Positions 15,275 through 24,105 of a DNA stretch of 64,000 nt are shown here, one piece after another. The stretch comes from Paenibacillus eucommiae. GTDB lineage: Bacteria; Bacillota; Bacilli; Paenibacillales; NBRC-103111. A model generated the notes under the pieces. It did not search any database. It saw nothing but the letters and a program-made list of their open reading frames with translations, and was not told the origin of the DNA. The position numbers were made by a program, and so were the translations under genes. The DNA lies in NCBI RefSeq assembly GCF_017874215.1, contig NZ_JAGGLB010000036.1:1-64000 (forward strand), in the 5' to 3' direction. Each line of letters begins with the position of its first letter. Positions within the stretch are counted from its first letter, which is position 1.

Positions 15275-17653
15275 ATGTATGGAGAAGAATTGAGTGCTGA
15301 TGAAAGTAAGCGTGTAGACGGTGCAGGGGAAGGCCGGGAGGATCATCACGCCGATAGCTCAGCCAAGCTGGGAATGAGTAGAAGAAATGTACTCAGAACA
15401 ATCGGTATAGGCGGAGTGCTGCTGGCGGGAAGCACAATTGCTTCCAAGCTGGCATTTGCGAATAGCGACGAAGATCAGGCGAAACAAAAGGATGGCAACA
15501 GCGACAAAACTTCAGATAGAAGCAGTGAATTGCTTCAGGTTTCTACGGTACAGCATTTGCTGGAGCTGCCTGCGAAATTGCTGAAGGATGGCCAGAAGGT
15601 TCATGTGGGAGGCTATTATCAGGATGGTGATGGCGGAGGCAAGCTTGTCCGCTGGGCTGCTGGAAGCACCAAGGCTAACAATGGCGGTACTGTTCATGAG
15701 CCTAAGCCGGACAAGAAGCGCGTCGATGGCCGCTGGGAGACGCTGCATAGCGGAGTTGCAGATTTCCGTTGGTTCGGCATCTTTAACGCTTCGAGTCATG
15801 CGGATAACGCCCTTGATGCGATGGTAAATGATCCTGCTATTTACCGTATCGAGGGACACACGAATCTGAATTTCGCGAGACGTCATACGTTTCATCGAAG
15901 CGGGATTGAGATTGACTTTAACGGCTGCACCGTTACAACCGAGGGCATCGAGCTCAACACCCGTGATAATCCGTTTGGAGCGATTCTATTCTTCCAAGGA
16001 ACAGAAGCAGGTCAGTCACAAACGGTTACGCTCACGGCCGATCTGGCTGAGCTTACCGATATTCTGGAAGTTGCCGATTCTTCAGTGTTCAAGGTAGAAG
16101 ACTGGTGGATTGCCCAAGTAGGCAATCTTCCTGGCGGCAAAGCCCAGCGGGAGCTGGATTATATGCTGATGGTGACGGAGATTATCGATGCTCAGCATAT
16201 TCGCGTTAATTACAAGCTGGGCTGGTCGCTTGCTGCCGGACGGACGATTACGTATAAGAAAATAAACCCGGTTTCCAGATGCCATGTTCGCAATATGAAA
16301 TTTGTTGGCGTTCCTGTGCCGCCGACCACTTCGACAAGTGTTAGACCCTTTGAGACATGGGATCAGATTGGTTCAAATCCGGTCGCTTATGAATTTGCAG
16401 TGAGATGTGACGTTACTGGAGTTGTAGCTACCCAGGTTTTCTGGCCGGTTGTCCAAAGGCGTTACTGTACCCACTATGTGACGGAACGCTGTGAGCTGTA
16501 TAACCCTGAGGAGAGGGATTGGGGAGGTACCGGCTACTTGACCCAGCAGTTGAATGTTCTGTATGGGCATGTCAAAGATTGTAATACAAGCAATGCGCGG
16601 CATTTGAATGATTTCACCTGTGCGGGCTATTGCATGGTTGAGAATTGTCATGGCGATGGCGATGATTACGGTCCCTTCGTCACACATGGCCAGTTCGAAC
16701 ATGATCTTGTCTATATCGGCAATTCCGGCCTAATGTCGTTCGCCAACAGCGGGACGAATTGGGGCGACAGCGCCAAGCGGATTACGGTTAAGAAGCATAT
16801 CGCAACACGGATTGTAGCCCATAAGAAGATTACAGACATAACGTTCGAAGATATCCACGCCTTCAAGAAGGAGGGACTGGCCAACTCCGGAACGATCTGG
16901 GCGAATGCAGATGGCCTGCAAATGAGGGGCTGTACAGCTGAGATGATGCTTACCTTATCCCAAAGCTCCTCACGCTCCAAAAGAAAAAATATGGCCGACG
17001 GCTGCACATTCGGGATGATGCCGGATTACGAAATTGCGCGTCCTGTAAGGAGCCCAGCCGTCGGAAACCTGCCGGTTTCAGCAGATTTCACCTTTCAAAA
17101 CTGTGAGTTTATTAACGTGGACAATAACAATATTGGCAGTATCAACCGGCTTGTACTGATCAACACCTGGTTCAAAGGTGTATCGGCTGCAGCAAGACCC
17201 GTCCGGGTCGGAAGTGTGGAGGTCGTCATTCAGGGCGGCGGGTTCCAGAACAGTGGACTGCTGCTGACGGGAAATTTCGATCCGTCCGTCACTGGAACAT
17301 CCGATCAATCTGTAATGATCGATGGAGGGGCAGTACTCAGTGGTACAAATGCCGAGAAGGCTTTACTCAAAAGCAATAATACAGCCGGTACTGTCACTTG
17401 GACCTTGGCAAATCTAACGAGCGTAGCTGCTGATCCGGACACTGCCCATTTGCATATTCAAGGCGGGGTTAACAAGCTGAGAGCATTTGGCACGCACTTT
17501 AAAGGCGGCAAGTATGAAATGGTGGATGCTGCTTACGGCAGCGGAAGCTATCTGTTCCTCACATCCTGTGTGGAAGAGTCTGTAAATCGAACCGCATTGC
17601 CCATAGAAAAGGAAACAATAAAGCATAGCATTGGCAATTATATAATTTCTTAG
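15275..17653 (+). CDS. Tat-exported right-handed beta-helix protein (putative polysaccharide lyase/hydrolase)
   Basis: A 792-residue secreted protein. It begins with 34 polar residues, then a twin-arginine signal (SRRNVL at 35-40, hydrophobic core 43-57, AFA cleavage site near 62). The mature part starts with a short domain containing GGYYQDGDGGGKLVRW, seen at the front of pectate-lyase-like proteins, and continues as repeated short beta-strand turns typical of a right-handed parallel beta-helix. Such folds cleave acidic polysaccharides. The gene is the last in the operon with the importer and dehydrogenase, so it probably generates the oligosaccharides that are imported. Catalytic residues could not be assigned. 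Confidence 0.75.
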   Translation: MYGEELSADESKRVDGAGEGREDHHADSSAKLGMSRRNVLRTIGIGGVLLAGSTIASKLAFANSDEDQAKQKDGNSDKTSDRSSELLQVSTVQHLLELPAKLLKDGQKVHVGGYYQDGDGGGKLVRWAAGSTKANNGGTVHEPKPDKKRVDGRWETLHSGVADFRWFGIFNASSHADNALDAMVNDPAIYRIEGHTNLNFARRHTFHRSGIEIDFNGCTVTTEGIELNTRDNPFGAILFFQGTEAGQSQTVTLTADLAELTDILEVADSSVFKVEDWWIAQVGNLPGGKAQRELDYMLMVTEIIDAQHIRVNYKLGWSLAAGRTITYKKINPVSRCHVRNMKFVGVPVPPTTSTSVRPFETWDQIGSNPVAYEFAVRCDVTGVVATQVFWPVVQRRYCTHYVTERCELYNPEERDWGGTGYLTQQLNVLYGHVKDCNTSNARHLNDFTCAGYCMVENCHGDGDDYGPFVTHGQFEHDLVYIGNSGLMSFANSGTNWGDSAKRITVKKHIATRIVAHKKITDITFEDIHAFKKEGLANSGTIWANADGLQMRGCTAEMMLTLSQSSSRSKRKNMADGCTFGMMPDYEIARPVRSPAVGNLPVSADFTFQNCEFINVDNNNIGSINRLVLINTWFKGVSAAARPVRVGSVEVVIQGGGFQNSGLLLTGNFDPSVTGTSDQSVMIDGGAVLSGTNAEKALLKSNNTAGTVTWTLANLTSVAADPDTAHLHIQGGVNKLRAFGTHFKGGKYEMVDAAYGSGSYLFLTSCVEESVNRTALPIEKETIKHSIGNYIIS

Positions 17654-17708
17654 TCTTTTAGGCAGTAACATGTGTCAAAGTTAAATTCATGTAAACTTGA
17701 CTGTTGTT

Positions 17709-17750
17709 GATTTCACGGCATAATGTTCGATTATGCCGTGAAATCTATTG
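17709..17750 (+). terminator. Strong terminator after the beta-helix gene
   Basis: A perfect 15-bp stem (GATTTCACGGCATAA at 17709-17723, complementary arm at 17731-17745) with a 7-base loop is followed by TATTG. It ends the importer operon. Confidence 0.75.
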
Positions 17751-17752
17751 TG

Positions 17753-17783
17753 TTGACAAGTAATGGTAGTTGGTTGCTATAAT
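17753..17783 (+). promoter_or_regulatory. Promoter of the GntR/solute-binding fusion gene
   Basis: TTGACA (17753-17758) and TATAAT (17778-17783) match the sigma-A boxes perfectly but with a 19-bp spacer, which suggests modest strength or activator dependence. It lies about 90 bases ahead of the regulator start. Confidence 0.6.
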
Positions 17784-17875
17784 AGCATCAACATCAGTGG
17801 ATATACAGAATAAGGATACAGGCTATATATTCCTTTCGCCAGTGGGAATGCAGCTTGGAAAATGAGGTATAATAG

Positions 17876-19258
17876 ATGGAAAAACGCACAAGTCGCAAAT
17901 CATCCCGCGAGCGTTTGAGTGAGCTCATAAACATGCTGCGGGAGGAAATAGTAACAGGCAAACGGCCGATAGGGGATTATTTGCCTGCTGAGAAAACGCT
18001 GGCCGAGGATTATAATCTAAGCAACCAATCCGTCCGCAAAGGGCTTGAAACGCTTGTAGCCGAAGGATTGATTGAAAAAATACCGCGTGTCGGAACGAAA
18101 GTAATCGGTCTCCATGATGATTCCATCCCGACAGTTAAACTCGGATTCCACAGCTCAGTGACCGGCGAAGCGGATATGCATCGTCTATTGGAGCTGTTTC
18201 AACAGACTAATCCGCATATTCGGGTTCTTGCTGTACCGACAGCAAGTAATAATTATAGCTATATCCGTGATTATTTAGCGAACGGTATGCTCGATGTAGT
18301 GATGATGAACTATACAAACTTTCAGGAGTTTATGGAAAATGACGCTGCCGGGCTATTGGAGCCGCAGGAACGCAATCCCGATCTGTATCCGATTTTGTCG
18401 GATGCCTTTATGGCGGATGGCCGTCAGCTTGTGCAGCCTTTTATTTTCTCACCGCTTATTTTGTGCTATAACCGCGAGCACTTTCGGGAAGCACAGCTGT
18501 CTGAACCGGACAGCAGCTGGCAGTGGAAAGATTTGATTGAAGCTTCGTCCAAGCTGGCTATTCCGAATGAACGGCTTGGCTTTCACTGCGATTTATATTC
18601 CATGAATCGTTGGCCGCTATTGCTGCTGCAGCATGGAGGTAAATTCGAGCGTCAGGAGGATGGGCGGCTGAAGCTGGCGGGGACAAGGATGATGGACGCT
18701 CTGCGCTACTGCGGTGAAATGAAGCAGCATATTCCTTCTCTAAGGGATGGAAGTGTCACCGGTGAATCGGAGCTGTTTCTTGCTAAGGGCAAAGTGTCGA
18801 TGATTATGACCAGTTATTTTTACCTGAATTATTTACTTGGGGAGCACTTGTCCTTTGATGTGGCACCTGTCCCTCATTTGGGGACACCCATGACGATGCT
18901 GTTAAATACGGGGCTGGCCGTTAATCGTAAATCACAGGTTAAGGAAGCGTCTGTTACGTTGGTGGAATTTCTCACCTCCTATCAGGCACAGCTTTTCGTT
19001 CGCCAGCATACGTACAGTTTGCCTGCGAGAAAAGCTGCCGCGGAGTACGTAGGGGAAGAAAAGCGTTATCGCCCTACGCGGTTTTCACTTTTCCGTGAAA
19101 CGATTCCGAGCTTCCGCTATTTTACGGATCTTAACATCAGTGCAAGCGAATTATCCCGGATCAATCAGGAATTAAAGCTGTACTGGGCAGGTTTGGAGAC
19201 AGAGGAAGCGCTGTGCTCACAAATCGAAGAGAGCTATACAGCAGTTTCACCTGTGTAA
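17876..19258 (+). CDS. GntR-type winged-helix regulator fused to a solute-binding-protein domain
   Basis: A 460-residue cytosolic regulator. Residues 1-80 form a GntR winged helix (LREEIVTGK, LPAEKTLAEDYNLSNQSVRK, LVAEGLIEK). Residues 90-460 look like an extracellular family-1 sugar-binding protein without its signal peptide (LGFHSS, FQQTNPHIRV, DVVMMNYTNFQEF, LLNTGLAVN). The normal UTRA effector domain is thus replaced by a periplasmic-type receptor that presumably senses the imported sugar. It sits immediately downstream of the importer operon and upstream of another one, so either is a plausible target. The fusion architecture is known in Paenibacillus relatives but is rarely characterised. 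Confidence 0.85.
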   Translation: MEKRTSRKSSRERLSELINMLREEIVTGKRPIGDYLPAEKTLAEDYNLSNQSVRKGLETLVAEGLIEKIPRVGTKVIGLHDDSIPTVKLGFHSSVTGEADMHRLLELFQQTNPHIRVLAVPTASNNYSYIRDYLANGMLDVVMMNYTNFQEFMENDAAGLLEPQERNPDLYPILSDAFMADGRQLVQPFIFSPLILCYNREHFREAQLSEPDSSWQWKDLIEASSKLAIPNERLGFHCDLYSMNRWPLLLLQHGGKFERQEDGRLKLAGTRMMDALRYCGEMKQHIPSLRDGSVTGESELFLAKGKVSMIMTSYFYLNYLLGEHLSFDVAPVPHLGTPMTMLLNTGLAVNRKSQVKEASVTLVEFLTSYQAQLFVRQHTYSLPARKAAAEYVGEEKRYRPTRFSLFRETIPSFRYFTDLNISASELSRINQELKLYWAGLETEEALCSQIEESYTAVSPV

Positions 19259-19286
19259 ATACTCAAGTATAAACAATAAATTCGTT

Positions 19287-19348
19287 TTAGCTTAGCTTGA
19301 TTAACTTGATTAGCTAAGACATTGTTCAAGTTAATCAAGCTAAGCTAA
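19287..19348. terminator. Perfect 23-bp inverted repeat, likely bidirectional terminator
   Basis: The arms at 19287-19309 (TTAGCTTAGCTTGATTAAC + TTGA) and 19326-19348 are exact complements with a 16-base loop. It lies between the converging GntR-fusion gene and the broken XRE gene. T tracts are short on both sides, so it could also be a protein site or transposon relic. Confidence 0.5.
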
Positions 19349-19399
19349 TTCTGAATGCAGTATATACAGCGTATTAATGATGCCATGAGGACATTTCAT

Positions 19400-19686
19400 T
19401 TACTGGAAGCGATTCGGAAGAATAGCGGGAGATGCTCTTTCCGTGTGGGTGTTCTCTAATATGCGTGTGTCTTTGTAGGTCTGAAGGGATTCACCTTCCA
19501 GAATCCAATCGACTGAAACCTTGAAGAACTTCGCCAGAGAGAGAGGAGTGCGTCTGCTCCGGGCTTTGCCCTGCCTCGTTCCCAATCTCCGACATTGCCA
19601 CGGGAAACCTTGATGTTTTCTGCTAATTGCTCCTGGTTAATCCTTGATTTGCCCCGTAATTCCTTGATTCTTGCTCCGATATTCAT
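19400..19686 (-). pseudogene. XRE-family regulator broken in an AG repeat
   Basis: The N-terminal part (MNIGARIKELRGKSRINQEQ, then LAENIKVSRGNVGDWERGRA) is a standard Cro/cI-type helix-turn-helix. After GADALLSL the frame is lost; the expected continuation (LAKFFKVSVDWILEGE) is found in the next frame. The break is at (AG)5 on the plus strand, 19536-19545; removing one AG unit restores a single frame of about 95 residues. This fits slipped-strand mutation and could be reversible phase variation. It is divergent from the intact XRE gene at 19907, an arrangement like a phage or mobile-element switch. Confidence 0.75.
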
Positions 19687-19761
19687 TCATATACCACCAG
19701 GTTAGTAGAAGTGTTTTGAGGTGAAAAGTTTTCATACACGTAAAAAAATGCATTTAAACTG

Positions 19762-19795
19762 TTGACTTAGCACGGATATTCGTGTATTTTATAGT
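19762..19795 (+). promoter_or_regulatory. Promoter and operator-like palindrome between the two XRE genes
   Basis: TTGACT (19762-19767) is followed 17 bp later by TATTTT (19785-19790). Within the spacer lies CACGGATATTCGTG, an imperfect palindrome that could be an XRE operator. About 110 bases separate it from the plus-strand XRE gene. Confidence 0.45.
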
Positions 19796-19906
19796 TAGAT
19801 TAACAAGTTCACCACTTGGAATCTTACCACAACATTTCCAGTCAAAAACACTAAAAAAGTTCCAAAGAAGCAGCAATGGACCACATCGGGAAAGGAGCGG
19901 CCAGAC

Positions 19907-20212
19907 TTGAAGAAAAAGAGGGAGTTGTCTCCGATCGGGGTGATCATTAGGAAACGGCTTCTCGACGTCGGCAAAACCCAGGCGCAGCTTGCTGAGGAAG
20001 TTGGAACGACCAAGGTCTATCTTAACTACATTCTTCACGGCGAACGGTCGGGCCATAAATACCTTCCTAAAATCTTCACGGCACTGGAAATTGACCCTAA
20101 ATCACTTCAACCCAAATACCGCTCAAATAGCCTCAATTCGAAGGAGGGAAGACACCTCAGCGAAGTACACTCATTAACACTGGAATCTATTGCACGAACA
20201 GATTTTTTATGA
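19907..20212 (+). CDS. Small XRE-family helix-turn-helix protein
   Basis: A 101-residue protein. The HTH spans about residues 10-60: IGVIIRKRLLDVGKTQAQLA with EEVGTTKVYLNYILHGER. The remainder is polar and shows no effector domain. The start is TTG at 19907, eight bases from AAAGGAG. It is divergent from the frameshifted XRE gene, so the pair may cross-regulate through the palindrome in the promoter region. No phage or conjugation genes are nearby, so it may be the remnant of a lost element. Confidence 0.8.
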   Translation: MKKKRELSPIGVIIRKRLLDVGKTQAQLAEEVGTTKVYLNYILHGERSGHKYLPKIFTALEIDPKSLQPKYRSNSLNSKEGRHLSEVHSLTLESIARTDFL

Positions 20213-20640
20213 ATATTGATGCCAATGATCCGAATCTAATGTAAGTCAATGCTTGAGGGGACATCCCTAATGCAAAAGAACGATGGGTGTTGGAAAGCTG
20301 GACTATGAGATGGAACGTGGTGACTGTTAGCAAGTTAAAATTTTTTACCAGTTAACTAAAACGCTTACAAGTAATAATTTTACAGAGTGTGTAATAAAAA
20401 GGATTAAAATTTTTTATCAATATTTAAAGCGCTTACAATCGTTTCATTCATGTATACAAAGTTTTTTCCACTGGTGAAATTTTTTGTTGACGTTTCGATA
20501 TAATCGGTGTAATATGTGTGTAACATTTCAGATAGTTGTACGGTTGATGTTAATTAACTTCACCTTATGTGTTATTTTAATTAACGCGCATGTAACCTTA
20601 TCTGAGATGAACTTTTTTTATATTCGAGGGGGAAAAGAAA
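20213..20640 (+). promoter_or_regulatory. Upstream region of the second sugar importer with cre-like sites and promoter
   Basis: No gene is seen here. Two catabolite-response-like boxes, each containing CGCTTACA, lie at 20358-20371 and 20424-20438 (the second reads TTAAAGCGCTTACAA, one mismatch from the CcpA consensus on the other strand). A sigma-A promoter follows: TTGACG (20487-20492), 17-bp spacer, TAATAT (20510-20515). The leader is about 120 bases. The box positions upstream of -35 suggest carbon control, possibly activation or roadblocking from afar; the binding protein could also be a LacI-type regulator. Confidence 0.6.
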
Positions 20641-22104
20641 ATGGGGTATTCCGCAAAAAGTTGGACGGCAAAGCTTTTCATTGTTTTGTTAGCGTTTGCA
20701 GTGTTGGTTGGTTGTAGCAGTGGTGGAAAAGGAACATCGACTCCTGCTCCGACAAGCGGTACTGGAACACCGGCTCCATCAGACGCTGGTGGCGATGTTT
20801 ATCCAGAGAACGGGCTTTCCAAAACTGAAAAAGTTAAAATCAAATGGGGCTATTGGGAAAACGGTTACGGACGCGCTTGGGCAGATAACGCTGTAGCGAA
20901 GTTCACCGAGAAATACCCGAATGTAAGCTTCGAAATGACATCTTCCCCAGTTATTCGTGACCTGATTGGTACGAAAATGGCGGCAAAAAATGATGAGGAT
21001 ATGTTCGATATCATCTCCCCAAGCTTTAACGGAGACGAAGGTACTATTGCTCAACAAGCTGGTTTGTTCGAAGATTTGTCAGATCTTTGGGAACGTGAAG
21101 TTCCGGATGCTCCTGGCAAGAAGCTGAAAGATGTTGTATTGGATAACACAATGGAATATGCTGCTAAGGTTGATGGCAAGTTCTATCAAATTCCAATGGG
21201 CGCTTACTCTCTTGGACTGTTTTATGACAAAGCCTTCTTCAAAGAAAAAGGCTGGAACACCGCTCCGAAAACTTACAGCGAGTTCATGGCTTTGATGGAA
21301 ACCATTAAAGCAGACGGAATTATTCCAATTACGTACCCTGGTGTTTATGCAACTTACTTGTACTTTGGATTCACAATGAAACCTTTTGAGCTTGCTGAGC
21401 ATCAAGGTAACCTCGAAGCTTTCACAAAAGATTTCAGAGCTGGCATAAATATGTACTCTGCACCAGAATATAAGGAAATGTGGTCACGTATTTACGATAT
21501 GGGTAAAAAGGGATACTTCCCTCCAGGTGTTGCTGCACTAAACCATACACAATCACAAATGCAAATCCTTCAACATAAAGCTGCCTTGGCTGCAACTGGA
21601 GACTGGGTAGAGAATGAAATGATCGATTCGACTCCTGATGGCTTTCAGTGGGGCTTCATGGCAATTCCTTTCAGCGAAAAAGCTGGAGATCCGATTTGGG
21701 TGGAGAACGGAATTGGTTCCGGAAGCTTGATGATCTGGAAAAACAAGCCTGACCTGGTTAAAGCATGGGCTAAAGAATTTAACCTGTTCCTGATGACTAA
21801 CGACATTCAAGCAGTTAACGGTGAAAACGGAATTGCTCCAATTCGTAAGGATTTTGCAGATAACGCAGAAAACGTTGCTAAGCTGCAACAAGCTCCACAA
21901 GCTGTTCTTGAGTATGTGAAAAACAACAATGGTAAATTTGGTTCCGGTGTTCGCGACGTTGTCTTCTCTGAGCCGGATGCAGCCAAAGCTACTAAGATGA
22001 TTACTGAAATGATCGTTGAAGTAACAGCTGGTAAAAAAGATCCGCTGCCAGTGCTTGAAGAAGCAGATAAGTTAATGAAGAAAGTAATAGAAGCAAAAAA
22101 ATAA
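20641..22104 (+). CDS. Sugar-binding lipoprotein, ABC importer family 1
   Basis: A 487-residue extracellular solute-binding protein. The signal peptide ends LVGC, placing the lipid-modified Cys at residue 25, followed by a Ser/Thr/Pro/Gly-rich linker. The mature domain has the usual WENGYGRAWADNAVAKF (ligand cleft) and YQIPMGAYSLGLFYDKAFF segments. GAGGGGG precedes the ATG. Codon choice is more uniform than in neighbours, as expected for a highly expressed gene, and a terminator-like hairpin right after it would keep binding protein above permease level. The ligand is probably a mono- or disaccharide; identity unknown. Confidence 0.9.
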   Translation: MGYSAKSWTAKLFIVLLAFAVLVGCSSGGKGTSTPAPTSGTGTPAPSDAGGDVYPENGLSKTEKVKIKWGYWENGYGRAWADNAVAKFTEKYPNVSFEMTSSPVIRDLIGTKMAAKNDEDMFDIISPSFNGDEGTIAQQAGLFEDLSDLWEREVPDAPGKKLKDVVLDNTMEYAAKVDGKFYQIPMGAYSLGLFYDKAFFKEKGWNTAPKTYSEFMALMETIKADGIIPITYPGVYATYLYFGFTMKPFELAEHQGNLEAFTKDFRAGINMYSAPEYKEMWSRIYDMGKKGYFPPGVAALNHTQSQMQILQHKAALAATGDWVENEMIDSTPDGFQWGFMAIPFSEKAGDPIWVENGIGSGSLMIWKNKPDLVKAWAKEFNLFLMTNDIQAVNGENGIAPIRKDFADNAENVAKLQQAPQAVLEYVKNNNGKFGSGVRDVVFSEPDAAKATKMITEMIVEVTAGKKDPLPVLEEADKLMKKVIEAKK

Positions 22105-22141
22105 TAAATTGGGCTAATAGAGCTTTCAATTGAAAAACAGG

Positions 22142-22170
22142 GGAGAGGGACTCCGGTCCCTCTCCGCTTT
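22142..22170 (+). terminator. Attenuating hairpin between binding protein and permeases
   Basis: GGAGAGGGAC (22142-22151) pairs perfectly with GTCCCTCTCC (22156-22165), followed by GCTTT. Lying between the first and second genes of one operon, it probably lowers downstream transcription rather than ending it. Confidence 0.7.
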
Positions 22171-22221
22171 ATAAAGTAAAAACAACATAAGCTGTAAACA
22201 ACTGTGAAAGGAGGCAAGCAG

Positions 22222-23157
22222 ATGGCTAAAGCTCAATATGGGAATACCGTGAAGACGACCAGCTTAAGTAAAAAGAAAGTGCAAAAGTGGGTCTTTGTTA
22301 TTCTGGCGTTAAGCCCAAGTTATTTAGGTTATTTACTATTCACGCTATATCCAAATATATTGTCTGCTTACTACTCCTTGCTCGAGTGGAACGGACTTAC
22401 CGCGGCTAAGTTTGTCGGGCTTGATAATTATATTTATTTATTCAAGGATCATTATGTATGGAGAGATCTAGGGCATAACCTCCTATTGATGATTACAGTT
22501 CCTATCTTGACGATTATCCCTTCCATTCTTCTTGCGTATCTGCTTAATGTCAAAGGGTACCGCGAGTCGGCATTCTATAAAGTCATTTATTTTCTGCCAA
22601 ACGTATTGGCTATTATCGTAATTGCCTTGTTATGGTCGTTCATTTATGACGGGAGCAATGGATTATTGAACGCCATTTTGAAGGTTTTTGGCATTGACAA
22701 CAATGAGTTTTACTGGTTAGGTGACAAGCGAACAGCCATTTGGGCTCTTTTGCCGCCACTTATCTGGGGTGGAGTCGGATTTTATGTCATTATCTTCATG
22801 AACGCTATGAAATCTATCCCTTCATCTTTATATGAATCGGCGATACTGGATGGGGCCTCTCATATGACAAGACTGTGGAAAATTACGATTCCACTGATTA
22901 ACCCAATTGTCCGTATCAGTACTTTGTTCCTCGTACTTGGTGTATTTAAAGGATTTGAAATTATGCTGATCATGACCAATGGTGGACCGGCAGGATCGAC
23001 GGAAGTAATCGGATTGTATATGTTCAATATGGCATTCGGTAAAGATTCTCATAGCTATGGGTATGCATCGGCGATCGGCATGTTCCTGTTTGTCATCCTG
23101 ATCATCTTGAAGCTCATTATCGACAGACTCAGCCCTAAGGATCAAATTGAATTTTAA
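22222..23157 (+). CDS. ABC sugar permease, MalF/UgpA type
   Basis: A 311-residue membrane subunit with six helices; the first follows a basic N-terminus. The EAA loop reads ESAILDGASHMTRLWKITIP. ATG 22222 is chosen because AAAGGAGG lies 8 bases before it; an upstream GTG at 22204 would precede that site. It works with the MalG-type permease and the lipoprotein on either side. The ATPase is encoded elsewhere. Confidence 0.92.
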   Translation: MAKAQYGNTVKTTSLSKKKVQKWVFVILALSPSYLGYLLFTLYPNILSAYYSLLEWNGLTAAKFVGLDNYIYLFKDHYVWRDLGHNLLLMITVPILTIIPSILLAYLLNVKGYRESAFYKVIYFLPNVLAIIVIALLWSFIYDGSNGLLNAILKVFGIDNNEFYWLGDKRTAIWALLPPLIWGGVGFYVIIFMNAMKSIPSSLYESAILDGASHMTRLWKITIPLINPIVRISTLFLVLGVFKGFEIMLIMTNGGPAGSTEVIGLYMFNMAFGKDSHSYGYASAIGMFLFVILIILKLIIDRLSPKDQIEF

Positions 23158-23186
23158 GCTTCGAAGCTTCAGGAAGGAGGGCTCCC

Positions 23187-24026
23187 GTGGATACTAATAA
23201 ACGCACTTTTATTGATGTCATCTGGCGGTTTATCATGTTTTTATGTGCATTAACCGTTATTTTCCCATTGTTCTGGATTATTCTCGAATCACTCAAAACA
23301 AATAAAGAGTTTTTTGCAAATGTGTGGGCATTTCCTGAGCAGCTCAGATGGGAAAACTACACAAATGCCTGGAAATCGTATCACCTGGGATCCACCATGC
23401 TGAATACGCTCTATTACGTGGGTGTGAGTCTTGCACTGGGTACTTTTTTGGCGACGTTGAGTGCTTATACGCTTACTCGTGTTGAATTTACCGGACGTAA
23501 ATTTATTTGGGGCACTATTATGATTTCGTTGTTTTTACCAGGGATTAATGCATTAGTTCCTCAGTATGTATTAATGAGGGATTTAGGTCTTACGAACAGC
23601 TTGACAGGTCTCATTATTCTCGACAGCTTTGGTGAAAGCGTGTTTTTCCTGATGCTGCTCGGTGGATTCATGCAATCCTTGCCTAAAGAAATGGAAGAAA
23701 GTGCTTTTATTGATGGAGCTTCGCTCTTTCAGGTGTTTATTCGCATCATTCTCCCTCTATCGACTCCAGGTATCGTGACTGTTGCGATCTTTAAGTTCCT
23801 GGGTCTATACAATTCGTTCCTGGGACCATTTATTTACTTGAGCGATGCCAAGAAGTACACGATCGGGGTAGCGATGTATCATGCTAATCAGATTATGCAA
23901 TATAAAGCAGATTGGGTGACTTTATTTGCAGGCGTTACGATTGCCATGGTTCCAACGATCATCATCTACATCGTATTCCAAAAACAAATTGCGGAAGGCG
24001 CGACTCTTGGTGGAGTTAAAGGATAA
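23187..24026 (+). CDS. ABC sugar permease, MalG type
   Basis: A 279-residue membrane subunit with six helices and the MalG-type start (FPLFWIILESLKTNKEFF). The EAA loop reads ESAFIDGASLFQVFIRIILP, and the end is AEGATLGGVKG. GTG at 23187 follows GGAAGGAGGG. It completes the importer begun at 20641. Confidence 0.92.
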   Translation: MDTNKRTFIDVIWRFIMFLCALTVIFPLFWIILESLKTNKEFFANVWAFPEQLRWENYTNAWKSYHLGSTMLNTLYYVGVSLALGTFLATLSAYTLTRVEFTGRKFIWGTIMISLFLPGINALVPQYVLMRDLGLTNSLTGLIILDSFGESVFFLMLLGGFMQSLPKEMEESAFIDGASLFQVFIRIILPLSTPGIVTVAIFKFLGLYNSFLGPFIYLSDAKKYTIGVAMYHANQIMQYKADWVTLFAGVTIAMVPTIIIYIVFQKQIAEGATLGGVKG

Positions 24027-24105
24027 TCAATGGAGCAGATCGGGACTGCGCAGGAGAATATGCGGCTCGATCTGTTATCATCATCAATGGATAGGAGCAT
24101 AAGGT

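Noticed and set aside
14426..15349. 307-codon minus-strand frame
   Set aside because: It lies entirely opposite a certain solute-binding protein gene and has no family features.
20484..20717. 77-codon plus-strand frame
   Set aside because: It begins on the importer promoter and overlaps the start of the binding protein in another frame.
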